From Alphaproteobacteria bacterium (lineage in GTDB: Bacteria; Pseudomonadota; Alphaproteobacteria; Rhodobacterales; Rhodobacteraceae): a DNA stretch of 64,000 nucleotides. How positions within the stretch are numbered: position 1 is the stretch's first letter; every line of letters begins with the position of its first letter. Shown piece after piece: positions 1 to 8,648 of the stretch. The notes below the pieces were generated by a model. That model did no database searches. It was not told the origin of the DNA and was given only the letters and a program-made list of their open reading frames with translations. The stretch spans positions 124,001-188,000 of the forward strand of contig JAUHZO010000002.1 in the NCBI GenBank assembly GCA_030425925.1, in the 5' to 3' direction. The position numbers and the translations under genes are program-made.

Positions 1-1
1 C

Positions 2-616
2 CGCCTTGCGCCCAGGCTGCACGCGATGAAGGTGGGCCGGGTGATCGCGCGGCCCTTCCTGGGCGGCGAAGGCACCTTCACCCGCACCGGGAACCGCAAG
101 GATTACGCCATCACCCCGCCGCAGCCCGTCCTGACCAACTGGGTGCAGGCCGCCGGGCAGCGGGTGATCGCGGTGGGCAAGATCGGCGACATCTTCTCGA
201 TGTCCGGCATCGACGAGGTCCGCAAGGGCAGCGATGCCGAGTTGATGGAGCACCTGTCGGACTGCCTCGACACCGCGCCCGAGGGCAGCCTGACCTTCGC
301 CAATTTCGTCGAGTTCGACAGCCTTTACGGCCATCGGCGCGACGTGGCGGGCTATGCGCGGCATCTCGAATGGTTCGATGCGCAGCTTGGCCGCCTGCTG
401 CCTCGGCTGCGCGCCGGGGACCTTCTGCTGCTGACCGCGGATCATGGCAACGATCCGACCTGGGTCGGCACCGACCACACCCGCGAACGCGTGCCGGTGC
501 TGGTGGCGGGGCAGGGGGCGGGGCCGCTGGGGCAGATCGCCTTCGCCGATGTGGCCGCCAGCATTGCCAAACACCTTTCGGTTCCGGCACAAGGACCGGG
601 CACGCCGTTTCTTTGA
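2..616 (+). CDS. deoB: Phosphopentomutase, C-terminal part (5' end outside window)
   Basis: Interconverts ribose/deoxyribose 1-phosphate and 5-phosphate in nucleoside catabolism. The reading frame is open from base 2, so the N-terminal half lies before the window. The visible part carries the alkaline-phosphatase-superfamily metal motifs of DeoB: DSLYGHRRD near the middle, and TADHGNDPTW followed by GTDHTRE near the end. These residues bind the two manganese ions. The gene ends 12 bases before add and so heads or continues a deoB-add-upp salvage operon. Nothing unusual is seen in the visible part. Confidence 0.95.
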   Translation, partial: RLAPRLHAMKVGRVIARPFLGGEGTFTRTGNRKDYAITPPQPVLTNWVQAAGQRVIAVGKIGDIFSMSGIDEVRKGSDAELMEHLSDCLDTAPEGSLTFANFVEFDSLYGHRRDVAGYARHLEWFDAQLGRLLPRLRAGDLLLLTADHGNDPTWVGTDHTRERVPVLVAGQGAGPLGQIAFADVAASIAKHLSVPAQGPGTPFL

Positions 617-628
617 AGGATTACCGGA

Positions 629-1669
629 ATGGACGACCTTACCCGCGACAGGATCGCCGCGATGGACGAAGAGCGGCTGGCGCGGATCGAGGCGCTGCCG
701 AAATGCGAACTGCACCTGCATTTCGAAGGGGCCGCGCCGCCGGCCTTCATCCGCGGGCTGGCCGCCGAGAAGAAGGTCGACCTGTCGAAGATCTTCAACT
801 CCGACGGCTCTTACGCCTATCGCGATTTCACGCATTTCCTGTCGGTCTACGAGGCCGCGACCTCGGTCCTGCAAAGCCCCGAGGATTTTGCCCGACTGAC
901 GACGGCCGTCCTTGAGGAAAGCGCCGGGAATGGCGTGATTTACTCGGAAACCTTCCTGTCGCCGGATTTCTGCGGCGGTGGCGACGTGTCCGCCTGGCGC
1001 GACTACCTTGCCGCCATTCGCGAAGCTGCCGAAGCGGCGGAACGCAGCCACGGCATCATCCTGCGCGGCGTGGTCACCTGCATCCGCCATTTCGGCCCCG
1101 AAAAGGCCAAGGCCGCCGCGCTTTGCGCCGCCGAGACGCAGGGCGACTGGCTGACGGGCTTCGGCATGGCCGGGGCCGAGGAGATGGGCAAGCAGCGCGA
1201 CTTTGCCTACAGTTTCGACATGGCGCGCGAGGCCGGGTTGCGGCTGACCAGCCATGCCTGCGAATGGCGCGGCCCGCAGGAGGTGGTGGATGCGCTGACC
1301 GATCTGCGCGTCGAACGGATCGGCCACGGCGTGCGCGCCATCGCCGATCCGCGCGTCGTCGAGATGTTGGCCGAACGCGAGATCACGCTGGAGGTCTGCC
1401 CGGGCTCCAACGTCTTCCTCGGCGTCTTCCCCGCGCTCAAGGATCACCCGATCCAGCGGTTCCGCGAGGCGGGCGTCAAGGTCACCGTCTCCACCGACGA
1501 CCCGCCCTTCTTCCACACGACGATGCGCAAGGAATACCGCGATCTTGCGCTGACCTTCGGATGGGACGAAGAGGTGTTCACCGAGATCAACCGCACCGCC
1601 ATGCAGGCCGCCTTCTGCGACGCGGCCACCCGCGAGGCGGTGCTGAAACAACTGGACGCCGCGTTATGA
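629..1669 (+). CDS. add: Adenosine deaminase family protein
   Basis: Predicted to deaminate adenosine (or a related aminopurine) to inosine in the cytoplasm. It has 346 residues, the normal family length. Visible motifs are the metal-binding HLHFEG (usually HLHLEG) near residue 30, RIGHGVRA near 233 and STDDPPFF near 290. The substrate/zinc motif usually written HAGE reads HACE here. The ATG follows an AAGGA ribosome site. Its stop overlaps the upp start in ATGA, so the two are probably translationally coupled. A role as adenine deaminase cannot be excluded, because the subfamily is hard to settle by eye. Confidence 0.88.
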   Translation: MDDLTRDRIAAMDEERLARIEALPKCELHLHFEGAAPPAFIRGLAAEKKVDLSKIFNSDGSYAYRDFTHFLSVYEAATSVLQSPEDFARLTTAVLEESAGNGVIYSETFLSPDFCGGGDVSAWRDYLAAIREAAEAAERSHGIILRGVVTCIRHFGPEKAKAAALCAAETQGDWLTGFGMAGAEEMGKQRDFAYSFDMAREAGLRLTSHACEWRGPQEVVDALTDLRVERIGHGVRAIADPRVVEMLAEREITLEVCPGSNVFLGVFPALKDHPIQRFREAGVKVTVSTDDPPFFHTTMRKEYRDLALTFGWDEEVFTEINRTAMQAAFCDAATREAVLKQLDAAL

Positions 1670-2310
1670 CCCCTTCCCAGATCGAGCACCTGACCATCGT
1701 CGACCACCCGCTGGTGCAGCACAAGCTGACCCTGATGCGGGAAAAAGAGACATCGACCGCCTCTTTCCGCCAGCTCCTGCGCGAAATCAGCCTGCTGCTG
1801 GCCTACGAGGTCACGCGCAACCTGCCGATGACCGAAAAGGTCATCGAAACGCCGCTCTGCGAGATGCGCGCACCGGCCATCGAAGGCAAGAAACTGGCGC
1901 TGATCTCGATCCTGCGGGCGGGCAACGGGCTGTTGGACGGTATCCTGGAACTGATCCCGGCGGCGCGGGTCGGCTTTGTCGGGCTTTACCGCGATGAAGA
2001 GACGCTGCAGCCGGTGCAGTACTACTTCAAGGTGCCCGACGCCCTGGAAAGCCGTCTTTCCATCGTTGTCGACCCAATGCTGGCCACCGGCAATTCCTCG
2101 GCCGCGGCGATTGACCTGATCAAGCAGGCGGGCGCGCGCGACATCCGTTTCCTGTGCCTGCTGGCCGCGCCCGAAGGCGTGGCGCGGATGCACGCGGCGC
2201 ATCCGGACGTGCCCATCGTCACCGCGGCGCTGGACGAGAGGCTGAACGAAAAGGGCTATATCGTGCCGGGGCTCGGGGATGCGGGCGACCGGATGTTCGG
2301 GACAAAATAG
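1666..2310 (+). CDS. upp: Uracil phosphoribosyltransferase
   Basis: Makes UMP from uracil and PRPP in pyrimidine salvage. The 214-residue length fits the family. The PRPP-binding loop [11 protein letters not shown] lies around residue 128, and the C-terminal uracil-binding region has the typical [17 protein letters not shown] pattern. The ATG lies inside the add stop codon (ATGA overlap). Together with deoB and add it forms a purine/pyrimidine salvage operon. Confidence 0.96.
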   Translation: MTPSQIEHLTIVDHPLVQHKLTLMREKETSTASFRQLLREISLLLAYEVTRNLPMTEKVIETPLCEMRAPAIEGKKLALISILRAGNGLLDGILELIPAARVGFVGLYRDEETLQPVQYYFKVPDALESRLSIVVDPMLATGNSSAAAIDLIKQAGARDIRFLCLLAAPEGVARMHAAHPDVPIVTAALDERLNEKGYIVPGLGDAGDRMFGTK

Positions 2311-2378
2311 CGGGAAAGCGCGGCTTTACAGCGTCGCGGCGATCGGGCATTCTGGCCCTCACATCTGTGGGGGCAGAC

Positions 2379-3833
2379 ATGACATTGAAAAGTTTAACGT
2401 TTACGGCTCTGGCAGTCTGCATCGGGCTGCTCGCGGGCGAGACGGCAACGGCGCAGACCCTGCGCGAGGTTCCGGCCAATATCCCGCCGGATTCGTTTTC
2501 CGGGCGGCAATTCGTGGACAATCGCGGCTGTGTCTATATCCGCGCGGGCGTGGACGGTGCCACGACATGGGTGCCCCGGGTGACCCGGCAGCGCGAGCAG
2601 CTGTGCGGCCTGACGCCGACCTTTGGCGGCGGCAGCACGGCGACGGCTGCAGCGGCGCCTGCTCCGGCACCCCAGCCGCGCCCCGCGCCCGAACCTGTCC
2701 AGATCACCATCGCACCGCAGGCTGCGGCACCGGCCCCCGAACCCGCGGCGCAGACAACCACCGCGCTGCGCCCCGCGCCTGCGGAAACGCAGCTGCAATC
2801 GGGTCAGCAGACCGCGACACTGCGCCGGGCCACCCAGCCGCAGCCCGTTCTGGTGCCCAAGCAGGCGGCCCCCGCGCCGTCGGGCCAGACAACGGTGCGC
2901 CGGATCCCGGCACCGGCCGTGCAGACATCCTCTGCGGCACCGCAGGAGACCGCAAAGGTCGTGCGGGTGACCCCCGCCCCGACGGCACAGCAGGTGGCCA
3001 AGGCCCCGCCGCGCGTGGTGCGCCGCGTGCCCCAGGCCTCCGAGCCTGCGGCGGCACCGCAGCAGGCGACCCGCGTGCTGGTGACCCGGAACGGACAGGT
3101 GGCCTGCCCCGGTCTCAGCGAGGTGTCGGCCCGCTACATGCGCAGCGACGGCCGTATCGCGGTGCGCTGCGGCCCGCAGCAGACCCCGCACGTGACGGTG
3201 ATCCGCCGCGGCGAGGCACCGGTGGCGGGCAAGCGCGTCTACGACAATACCGGCTGGCCGCAGCCCGGGCTGAGCGGGGCCACGCGGATCGTGCCGCGCC
3301 ATGTCTACGAACGGCTCGACACCACCTCGCCGCATGTGCCGCAGGGCTTTCGTCCGGCCTGGGACGATGACCGGCTGAACACCCATCGCGCGTTCCAGAC
3401 CGTGGATGGCTATCACCGCACCCAACAGGTCTGGACCAACACCGTGCCGCGGCAACTGGTGGTGCAGTCCGGCCAGGCGGCCGAGGTCAAGGAACCGGTG
3501 ATCGCCTATCGCGGCACCGCCAAGGTGCCGGCGGCGCAGACGCAGGCCTCGGGGCGCAAGGCATCGGTCTCGACCCGGTCCGCCCCGTCGCGGCCCGCGG
3601 CCACGGGCAGCGCGCGTTACGTGGAGATCGGCGTCTTCACGACACAGGGCAAGGCCGACGCTGCGGCCCGACGCCTGCGCGCGGCCGGTCTGCCGGTGAA
3701 ATACGGCATGGCCAAGCGCGGCGGCCAGACGGTGCGTCACGTTCTGGTCGGCCCCTATTCCGACAGTGCCGCGCTGAACACCGCGCTCAAGCGCGTGCAC
3801 GGCACCGGATACACGCAGGCCTATCTGCGCTGA
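2379..3833 (+). CDS. Secreted SPOR-domain protein with Pro/Ala-rich linker
   Basis: The product has 484 residues and is predicted to be exported. An N-terminal signal peptide (about residues 1-26, ending AQT) is followed by a short conserved segment with two cysteines, then a long low-complexity stretch rich in Ala, Pro, Gln and Thr. The C-terminal ~75 residues look like a SPOR domain (YVEIGVFTTQGKAD...VLVGPY), a fold that binds denuded septal peptidoglycan. The role is probably envelope or division related. It stands alone between upp and a convergent gene. Family assignment rests on the C-terminus only, and the Pro/Ala linker will not align well. Confidence 0.8.
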   Translation: MTLKSLTFTALAVCIGLLAGETATAQTLREVPANIPPDSFSGRQFVDNRGCVYIRAGVDGATTWVPRVTRQREQLCGLTPTFGGGSTATAAAAPAPAPQPRPAPEPVQITIAPQAAAPAPEPAAQTTTALRPAPAETQLQSGQQTATLRRATQPQPVLVPKQAAPAPSGQTTVRRIPAPAVQTSSAAPQETAKVVRVTPAPTAQQVAKAPPRVVRRVPQASEPAAAPQQATRVLVTRNGQVACPGLSEVSARYMRSDGRIAVRCGPQQTPHVTVIRRGEAPVAGKRVYDNTGWPQPGLSGATRIVPRHVYERLDTTSPHVPQGFRPAWDDDRLNTHRAFQTVDGYHRTQQVWTNTVPRQLVVQSGQAAEVKEPVIAYRGTAKVPAAQTQASGRKASVSTRSAPSRPAATGSARYVEIGVFTTQGKADAAARRLRAAGLPVKYGMAKRGGQTVRHVLVGPYSDSAALNTALKRVHGTGYTQAYLR

Positions 3834-3892
3834 AGGCGTGCCCGCGCCCCTGCGATGGGCAGGCGCGCGGGGCGCAAGCCCGAGGGGTGTCC

Positions 3893-4912
3893 TCAGGCAC
3901 CGCAGATCCCCTGCAGGCGGACCCAGTCGGCATCGCTGAGCACAACACGCGCGCCGCCACCGGCCATCGGGTCTGCCTCGATCAGCGTCAGGGTGGTCTC
4001 TCCGGTGATGTCCCGCGCATAGGCATATGCGGTGCTGTGCACCTGCGCCGCGGCAAAGGCGGGCAGCAGCGCCTCGGGCGCGGGGTCGGGACGCGGGGCG
4101 GTGAGCAGATGCTCGGCATAGGCCGACAGCGCCTCGTCCGGCAGCGCGCCGGTGGTCAGCAAGCGCAGGCCCGCCAGCATGCCGGCATGATCCAGCAGGT
4201 CGGCCAGCGGATCGCGCCCGGCGGCGCGGACGCTTTCGGCGATGATATAGCCCGCCACCACGTCGGGATCCTCGTGATCCTCCACCACCGCGCGGCCCAG
4301 CAGGATCAGCCCGCCGGGCAGATGTGTGCTGTCCTGCACGCCGCCGGGCAGGATGCGCAATGCATCGGGGCGCTCTGGTCCCAGCAGCCGGATCGCAAGC
4401 CGGCGCAAGGGGCGTTCGGCATCGCGGTTCATGCAGGGCGCGCCGGTGACCCGCACCAGATGCCCCATGAGCGCCTGCCCGATCTCGGCCCGCTTGACCG
4501 GCGGCACGACGCGCACGGTATAGCGCTCCAGCGCGTCGGGCAGCCAGAACACTGCAACCCCCAGCAAGCCGGCGGTCACGGCACCGGTGAGCACGAGGCG
4601 CAGCTTGCCCGGATGCGGGCGGCGGCGTTCGATGGCACGCAACAGGCGGTTGATGCCGTCGATCATCTCGGCTTCGTCCGCGGGCAGTTCCAGCGTCTCG
4701 CCGGGATCGCCATCGGGATGGAAGATTGCGGGCGTGTCCGAGGTCTTGCGCACCGCGCCCAGCGACCAATGCGCCAGAACGCGGCCGGAGGTTTCGGAAA
4801 TCGTCAGCGTGGCGTCGCCCAGAGACACGATCACCTCGCGCCGCTGATCCTCGGGGCTTGCCCGCCAGAGGCCGGTGGCCTCCAGTCGCGGGAATTCCTT
4901 GAGTGCTGTCAT
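3893..4912 (-). CDS. Membrane protein resembling an M48 peptidase without HExxH
   Basis: The product has 339 residues. A cytoplasmic N-terminal region of about 100 residues is followed by one membrane helix (105-125) and a C-terminal region outside the membrane. Residues 186-230 follow the M48 peptidase pattern (a hydrophobic strand, then PGGLILLGRAVVED, then a helix). Where M48 enzymes have the zinc motif HExxH, this protein reads AESVR, so both zinc histidines and the catalytic glutamate are absent. It is probably a pseudo-protease conserved in Rhodobacterales with a binding or regulatory role. The M48 relation is inferred by eye. Confidence 0.6.
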   Translation of the reverse strand: MTALKEFPRLEATGLWRASPEDQRREVIVSLGDATLTISETSGRVLAHWSLGAVRKTSDTPAIFHPDGDPGETLELPADEAEMIDGINRLLRAIERRRPHPGKLRLVLTGAVTAGLLGVAVFWLPDALERYTVRVVPPVKRAEIGQALMGHLVRVTGAPCMNRDAERPLRRLAIRLLGPERPDALRILPGGVQDSTHLPGGLILLGRAVVEDHEDPDVVAGYIIAESVRAAGRDPLADLLDHAGMLAGLRLLTTGALPDEALSAYAEHLLTAPRPDPAPEALLPAFAAAQVHSTAYAYARDITGETTLTLIEADPMAGGGARVVLSDADWVRLQGICGA

Positions 4913-5011
4913 GCGGGCTGCTCTGCCTCTGTTCAGGGGACGGTAGCATGACCCGCGGGGTTGGGCAATCTTGGCGGACGGGGCCGCAGGGGCGGCGGGG
5001 TGAACCCCGCC

Positions 5012-6637
5012 CTACAGCGTCTTCGCCAGGGCGCGCAGTTCGAATTTCTGGATCTTGCCGGTTGAGGTCTTGGGCAGTTCCCGGAACACCACCTGCTTGG
5101 GCGTCTTGAAGCCGGCCAGCCGCTCGCGCGTATAGGCGATCAGGTCGGCCTCGGTCGCCTCGTGGCCGTCCTTGAGTTCGACGAAGGCGCAGGGCACCTC
5201 GCCCCATTTCTCGTCCGGCTTGGCCACGACGGCACAAAGCAGCACCGCCTCGTGCCCCATCAGGGTCGATTCCACCTCGACGGACGAGATGTTCTCGCCG
5301 CCCGAGATGATGATGTCCTTGGCGCGGTCGGCGATCTGGACATAGCCGTCGGGATGCTGGATCGCGATGTCGCCGGAATGGAAGACGCCGCCCGCGAAGG
5401 CCTCTTCGGTGGCGGCGGGGTTCTTGAGGTAGCCCTTCATCACGCCGTTGCCGCGGAACACGATCTCGCCACGGGCGCTGGCGTCGCGGGGGATCGGCTG
5501 GCCCTGATCGTCCCAGACCTCCACCGGTTCCATGAAGGGCATGGCAACGCCCTGGCGGGCCTTGATCGCCGCGCGATCCTCGCCGGTCAGCGGCTCCCAC
5601 GCGGCCTTCCAGGTGCATTCGGTGGCCGGGCCGTAGGTTTCGGTCAGCCCGTAGACCTGGGTGACGTTGAAGCCCATCGGTTCGATCTTGGCCAGCGTGG
5701 CCGGGGCCGGTGGCGCGCCGGCGGTGAAGACCTCGACCACGTGTCCGAAGGGGCGGCGCTGCTCGGCGGGGGCGTTGACGAGCATGTTCAGCACGATCGG
5801 CGCGCCGCCGAAATGGGTCACGCCCTCGTCGGCGATGGCGTCGAAGATGGCGGGCGCGGTGATGTCGCGGCAGCACACGACGGTGCCGCCCACGGCGGGC
5901 ATCATCCAGGTGTGGCACCAGCCGTTGCAGTGAAAGAGCGGCACGATGGTCAGGTAGACCGGGTGCAGCACGATGCGCCAGCTGAGCACCTGGCCCATGG
6001 CGTTCAGGTAGGCCCCGCGATGGTGATAGACCACGCCCTTGGGCCGCCCGGTTGTACCGGAGGTGTAGTTGAGCGAGATCGACTCCCATTCGTCCTCGGG
6101 CATGTGCCACGCGAAGTCCGGATCGGCGGCGGCCAGCAGGTCTTGGTATTGCGGGTAATGGCCGTGGCCATGCACGCCGGCATGGTCGTCGGGGACCTCG
6201 ACGATCTGCGGCGCGGGCCCGTCCATCCGGTCGAGCGCAAGCGCCAGCACGGGCAGGAATTGCGGATCGCACAGCACGACACGCGCCTCGCCATGATCCA
6301 GGATATAGGCCACGGTGTCGGCGTCGAGCCTTGTGTTGATGGTGTTCAGCACCGCCCCGCAGGCGGGCACGCCGAAATGCGCCTCGGCCTGGGCGGGGAC
6401 GTTGGGCAGGAGCGTGGCGACCACGTCGCCCGGCCGCACGCCCATCTGCGCCAGGGCCGAGGCCAGCCGGGTGACGCGGTCGATGTACTGGGCATAGGTC
6501 TTGCGGTGCGGGCCATAAAGCACGGCGGGGTGATCGGGCCAGATCTGCGCCGCGCGTGTCAGGAAGGAAAGCGGGGTAAGCGCGACAAAATTCGCCGCGT
6601 TCCGCTCAAGCCCGGTTTCGTCCTTCATCCAGCCCAT
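5012..6637 (-). CDS. Fatty-acyl-CoA synthetase (AMP-forming)
   Basis: Activates a carboxylic acid with ATP to acyl-AMP, then to acyl-CoA. The 541-residue protein has the AMP-binding signature YTSGTTGRPKG at about 191-201, the GENISS motif of the A8 hinge, and the C-terminal STGKIQKFELR catalytic lysine motif. The start at ATG 6637 is chosen because GGGGAGG precedes it; the frame is open further upstream but has no ribosome site there. The overall sequence resembles the plant/bacterial acyl-activating group that opens with NFVALTPLSFL, so a medium-chain or branched acid is a likely substrate. The exact substrate cannot be read from the sequence. Confidence 0.85.
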   Translation of the reverse strand: MGWMKDETGLERNAANFVALTPLSFLTRAAQIWPDHPAVLYGPHRKTYAQYIDRVTRLASALAQMGVRPGDVVATLLPNVPAQAEAHFGVPACGAVLNTINTRLDADTVAYILDHGEARVVLCDPQFLPVLALALDRMDGPAPQIVEVPDDHAGVHGHGHYPQYQDLLAAADPDFAWHMPEDEWESISLNYTSGTTGRPKGVVYHHRGAYLNAMGQVLSWRIVLHPVYLTIVPLFHCNGWCHTWMMPAVGGTVVCCRDITAPAIFDAIADEGVTHFGGAPIVLNMLVNAPAEQRRPFGHVVEVFTAGAPPAPATLAKIEPMGFNVTQVYGLTETYGPATECTWKAAWEPLTGEDRAAIKARQGVAMPFMEPVEVWDDQGQPIPRDASARGEIVFRGNGVMKGYLKNPAATEEAFAGGVFHSGDIAIQHPDGYVQIADRAKDIIISGGENISSVEVESTLMGHEAVLLCAVVAKPDEKWGEVPCAFVELKDGHEATEADLIAYTRERLAGFKTPKQVVFRELPKTSTGKIQKFELRALAKTL

Positions 6638-6731
6638 GATCGCCTCCCCGCGTTGCTGTTCGCGCAAGATTATTGCGCTTGTGCGCCGGAGGGAAGAGCA
6701 GAGTGCGGGCGGGGCGCGGCCCCTTTCCCGC

Positions 6732-7700
6732 TCATGCCATCGCGATGGCGCGGGCAAAGAGACCGGTTTCGACATTCCCGCCCGAGATCGTGCAGATCAC
6801 GTCGCCCGCTGCCAGCGCGTCGCCGTGGAACAGCGCCGCCGCCAGCGCCACGGCGCCGCCGGGTTCGGCCACCAGCTTGAGATGACGGAAGGCCAGGGCC
6901 ATGGCGCGCAGGGCCTCGTCCTCGGTGACCACCACGCCCGGCCCGCACAGGCGCTGCATCACGGGAAAGGTCAGCTGGCCCGGCTGGGGGGTCAGGATCG
7001 CATCGCAAAGCCCGCCGGACAGCCGGTCATTGCGCGCAATGACCCCCGCGGCCAGCGAGCGGGCGACGTCGTCAAAGCCCTCGGGCTCTACCGGGCGCAC
7101 CCGCATGCCCGGCGCATCCGCCTCCAGCGCCAGCGCGACGCCCGAGGTCAGCCCGCCGCCGCCGCAGCAGACCAGGACCTCGGCCTCGTGAATGCCCATC
7201 CCGGCGGCCTGGGCCGCGATCTCAAGCCCGCAGGTGCCTTGCCCCGCCATCACTTGCAGATCGTCATAGGGGCGGATCAGGGTCAGCCCGCGTTCGGCGG
7301 ACAGCCGGTCTCCGATCTCCTCGCGGCTTTCGGACCCGCGCTCATAAAGCACCACCTCGCCGCCCAGCGCCCGGGTGCCTTCGATCTTGGGGGCCGGGGC
7401 GTCGGACGGCATCACGATCACCGCCGGAACCCCGTGTTGCCGCGCGGCAAAGGCCACCCCCTGCGCATGGTTGCCCGAAGAATAGGCCAGCACGCCGCGC
7501 GCGCGGGTTTCGGTGTCCAGCGCCGACACGGCGGACCAGCCGCCGCGCGCCTTGAAGCTGCCGGTCAGCTGCAGGCATTCCGCCTTGACCAGCACCCGCC
7601 GCCCGGCGATCTCGTCCAGCAGGGGCGACCACAGCAGCGGCGTGCGCCGGATATGCCCGTGCAGGCGGTCGGATGCGGCGCGGATCAGGTCGATGTTCAT
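6732..7700 (-). CDS. PLP-dependent threonine/serine dehydratase
   Basis: A fold-type II PLP enzyme of 322 residues, predicted to deaminate threonine or serine to the 2-oxo acid. The Schiff-base lysine sits in TGSFKARG near residue 53, the phosphate-binding glycine loop is CGGGGLTSG near 170, and SGGNVE is near the end. There is no ACT domain, so it is the short, biodegradative or catabolic form and not IlvA. Serine racemase and hydroxyectoine-pathway EutB are related alternatives. It follows no clear operon partner and is divergent from the DUF1643 gene. Confidence 0.82.
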   Translation of the reverse strand: MNIDLIRAASDRLHGHIRRTPLLWSPLLDEIAGRRVLVKAECLQLTGSFKARGGWSAVSALDTETRARGVLAYSSGNHAQGVAFAARQHGVPAVIVMPSDAPAPKIEGTRALGGEVVLYERGSESREEIGDRLSAERGLTLIRPYDDLQVMAGQGTCGLEIAAQAAGMGIHEAEVLVCCGGGGLTSGVALALEADAPGMRVRPVEPEGFDDVARSLAAGVIARNDRLSGGLCDAILTPQPGQLTFPVMQRLCGPGVVVTEDEALRAMALAFRHLKLVAEPGGAVALAAALFHGDALAAGDVICTISGGNVETGLFARAIAMA

Positions 7701-7778
7701 GGGCGTCTCCTCTGCCCGGGCAGGAGGCGCGATTGACGCCCCCTTGTCAATCGCCGCCGCCGCGCGGCAGGGTGCGGC

Positions 7779-8294
7779 ATGATCGAAAGACGGGCAGAAC
7801 GGGACGGGGTGGTCAGCCGGGCGTGGTATTCGCCCTGCGCGTGCTACCGCTATGGTCTGACGCGGCGCTGGGCGGCGGGGCCGGAACTGCTGTTTGTCAT
7901 GCTCAACCCCTCGACCGCCACCGAGACGGCCAACGATCCCACCATCGAACGGTGCCAGCGGCGCGCGTTGCGGCTGGGCTTTGGCGCGCTGGCGGTGGCC
8001 AATCTCTTTGCCTTCCGCGCCACGCAGCCTGCCGCGCTGAAGGCCGCGGAGGATCCGGTAGGGCCCGAGACCGATGCGCTGCTGACTGCCTGGTCGGTCC
8101 GGGCGGGGATCACGCTGGCGGCCTGGGGGGTGCATGGCGATCTGCTTGGACGCGCCCGACAGGTGGCTTCGCAACTGGCCGGAGACGTGCGCCATCTGGG
8201 CCTGACCCGCGACGGCCATCCGCGCCATCCGCTTTACGTTGCGTATGACACGCCGCTGGTGGCCTGGCCCGCAGAGGACCGCTATGCCCGATGA
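7779..8294 (+). CDS. DUF1643 domain protein
   Basis: The product has 171 residues and matches the DUF1643 pattern: an aromatic N-terminus (YRYGLTRRW), the strongly conserved LFVMLNPSTAT followed by NDPTI and RC, and a C-terminal LGLTRDGHPRHPLYV. The function of the family is unknown. Its stop overlaps the start of the next gene (CGATGA), so the two are cotranslated. No signal peptide or membrane segment is visible. Confidence 0.85.
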   Translation: MIERRAERDGVVSRAWYSPCACYRYGLTRRWAAGPELLFVMLNPSTATETANDPTIERCQRRALRLGFGALAVANLFAFRATQPAALKAAEDPVGPETDALLTAWSVRAGITLAAWGVHGDLLGRARQVASQLAGDVRHLGLTRDGHPRHPLYVAYDTPLVAWPAEDRYAR

Positions 8295-8550
8295 CCTGAC
8301 CCGCGAAACCGCCCGTCTGGCGGACGAAGTCGCCCGGCTCAACGCGCATCGGTTCGTGCGGGTGCAGAATTCGGTCTGGGCGCTGCTCTGGTTCCAGTTC
8401 CTGCGCGGGCTGGCCTTTGGCCTGGGCACGGCGGTGGGGGCCACGGTGCTGGTCTCGGCGCTGGTGGTGCTGCTGAGCCAGGTCGAGTTCGTTCCGATCC
8501 TGGGCGACCTGGCCAAACGGATCATCGACGAGATCCGGCAGCAGCCGTGA
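8284..8550 (+). CDS. Small DUF5665-like membrane protein
   Basis: The product has 88 residues. A charged N-terminal amphipathic helix (about 1-25) is followed by two hydrophobic segments (about 30-62) and a short amphipathic C-terminus (LAKRIIDEIRQ). This layout matches the DUF5665 family of small bacterial membrane proteins of unknown function. The ATG lies inside the end of the DUF1643 gene, which implies coupled translation. Confidence 0.7.
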   Translation: MPDDLTRETARLADEVARLNAHRFVRVQNSVWALLWFQFLRGLAFGLGTAVGATVLVSALVVLLSQVEFVPILGDLAKRIIDEIRQQP

Positions 8551-8648
8551 TACTGCGAAGGAAGTATTAACCCTCTCTGTTTTATCCCGTTGATCGGCTG
8601 CGGGTGTTCTGGGATAGTTCCACCCGGTTTTGTGCGAGGTCGGCTGCC

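Noticed and set aside
2394-6272. Very long open frame on the minus strand (over 1,200 codons)
   Set aside because: It runs antisense or out of frame through the SPOR, M48-like and acyl-CoA synthetase genes, is Arg/Ala/Pro-rich with no domain, and is a typical high-GC shadow.
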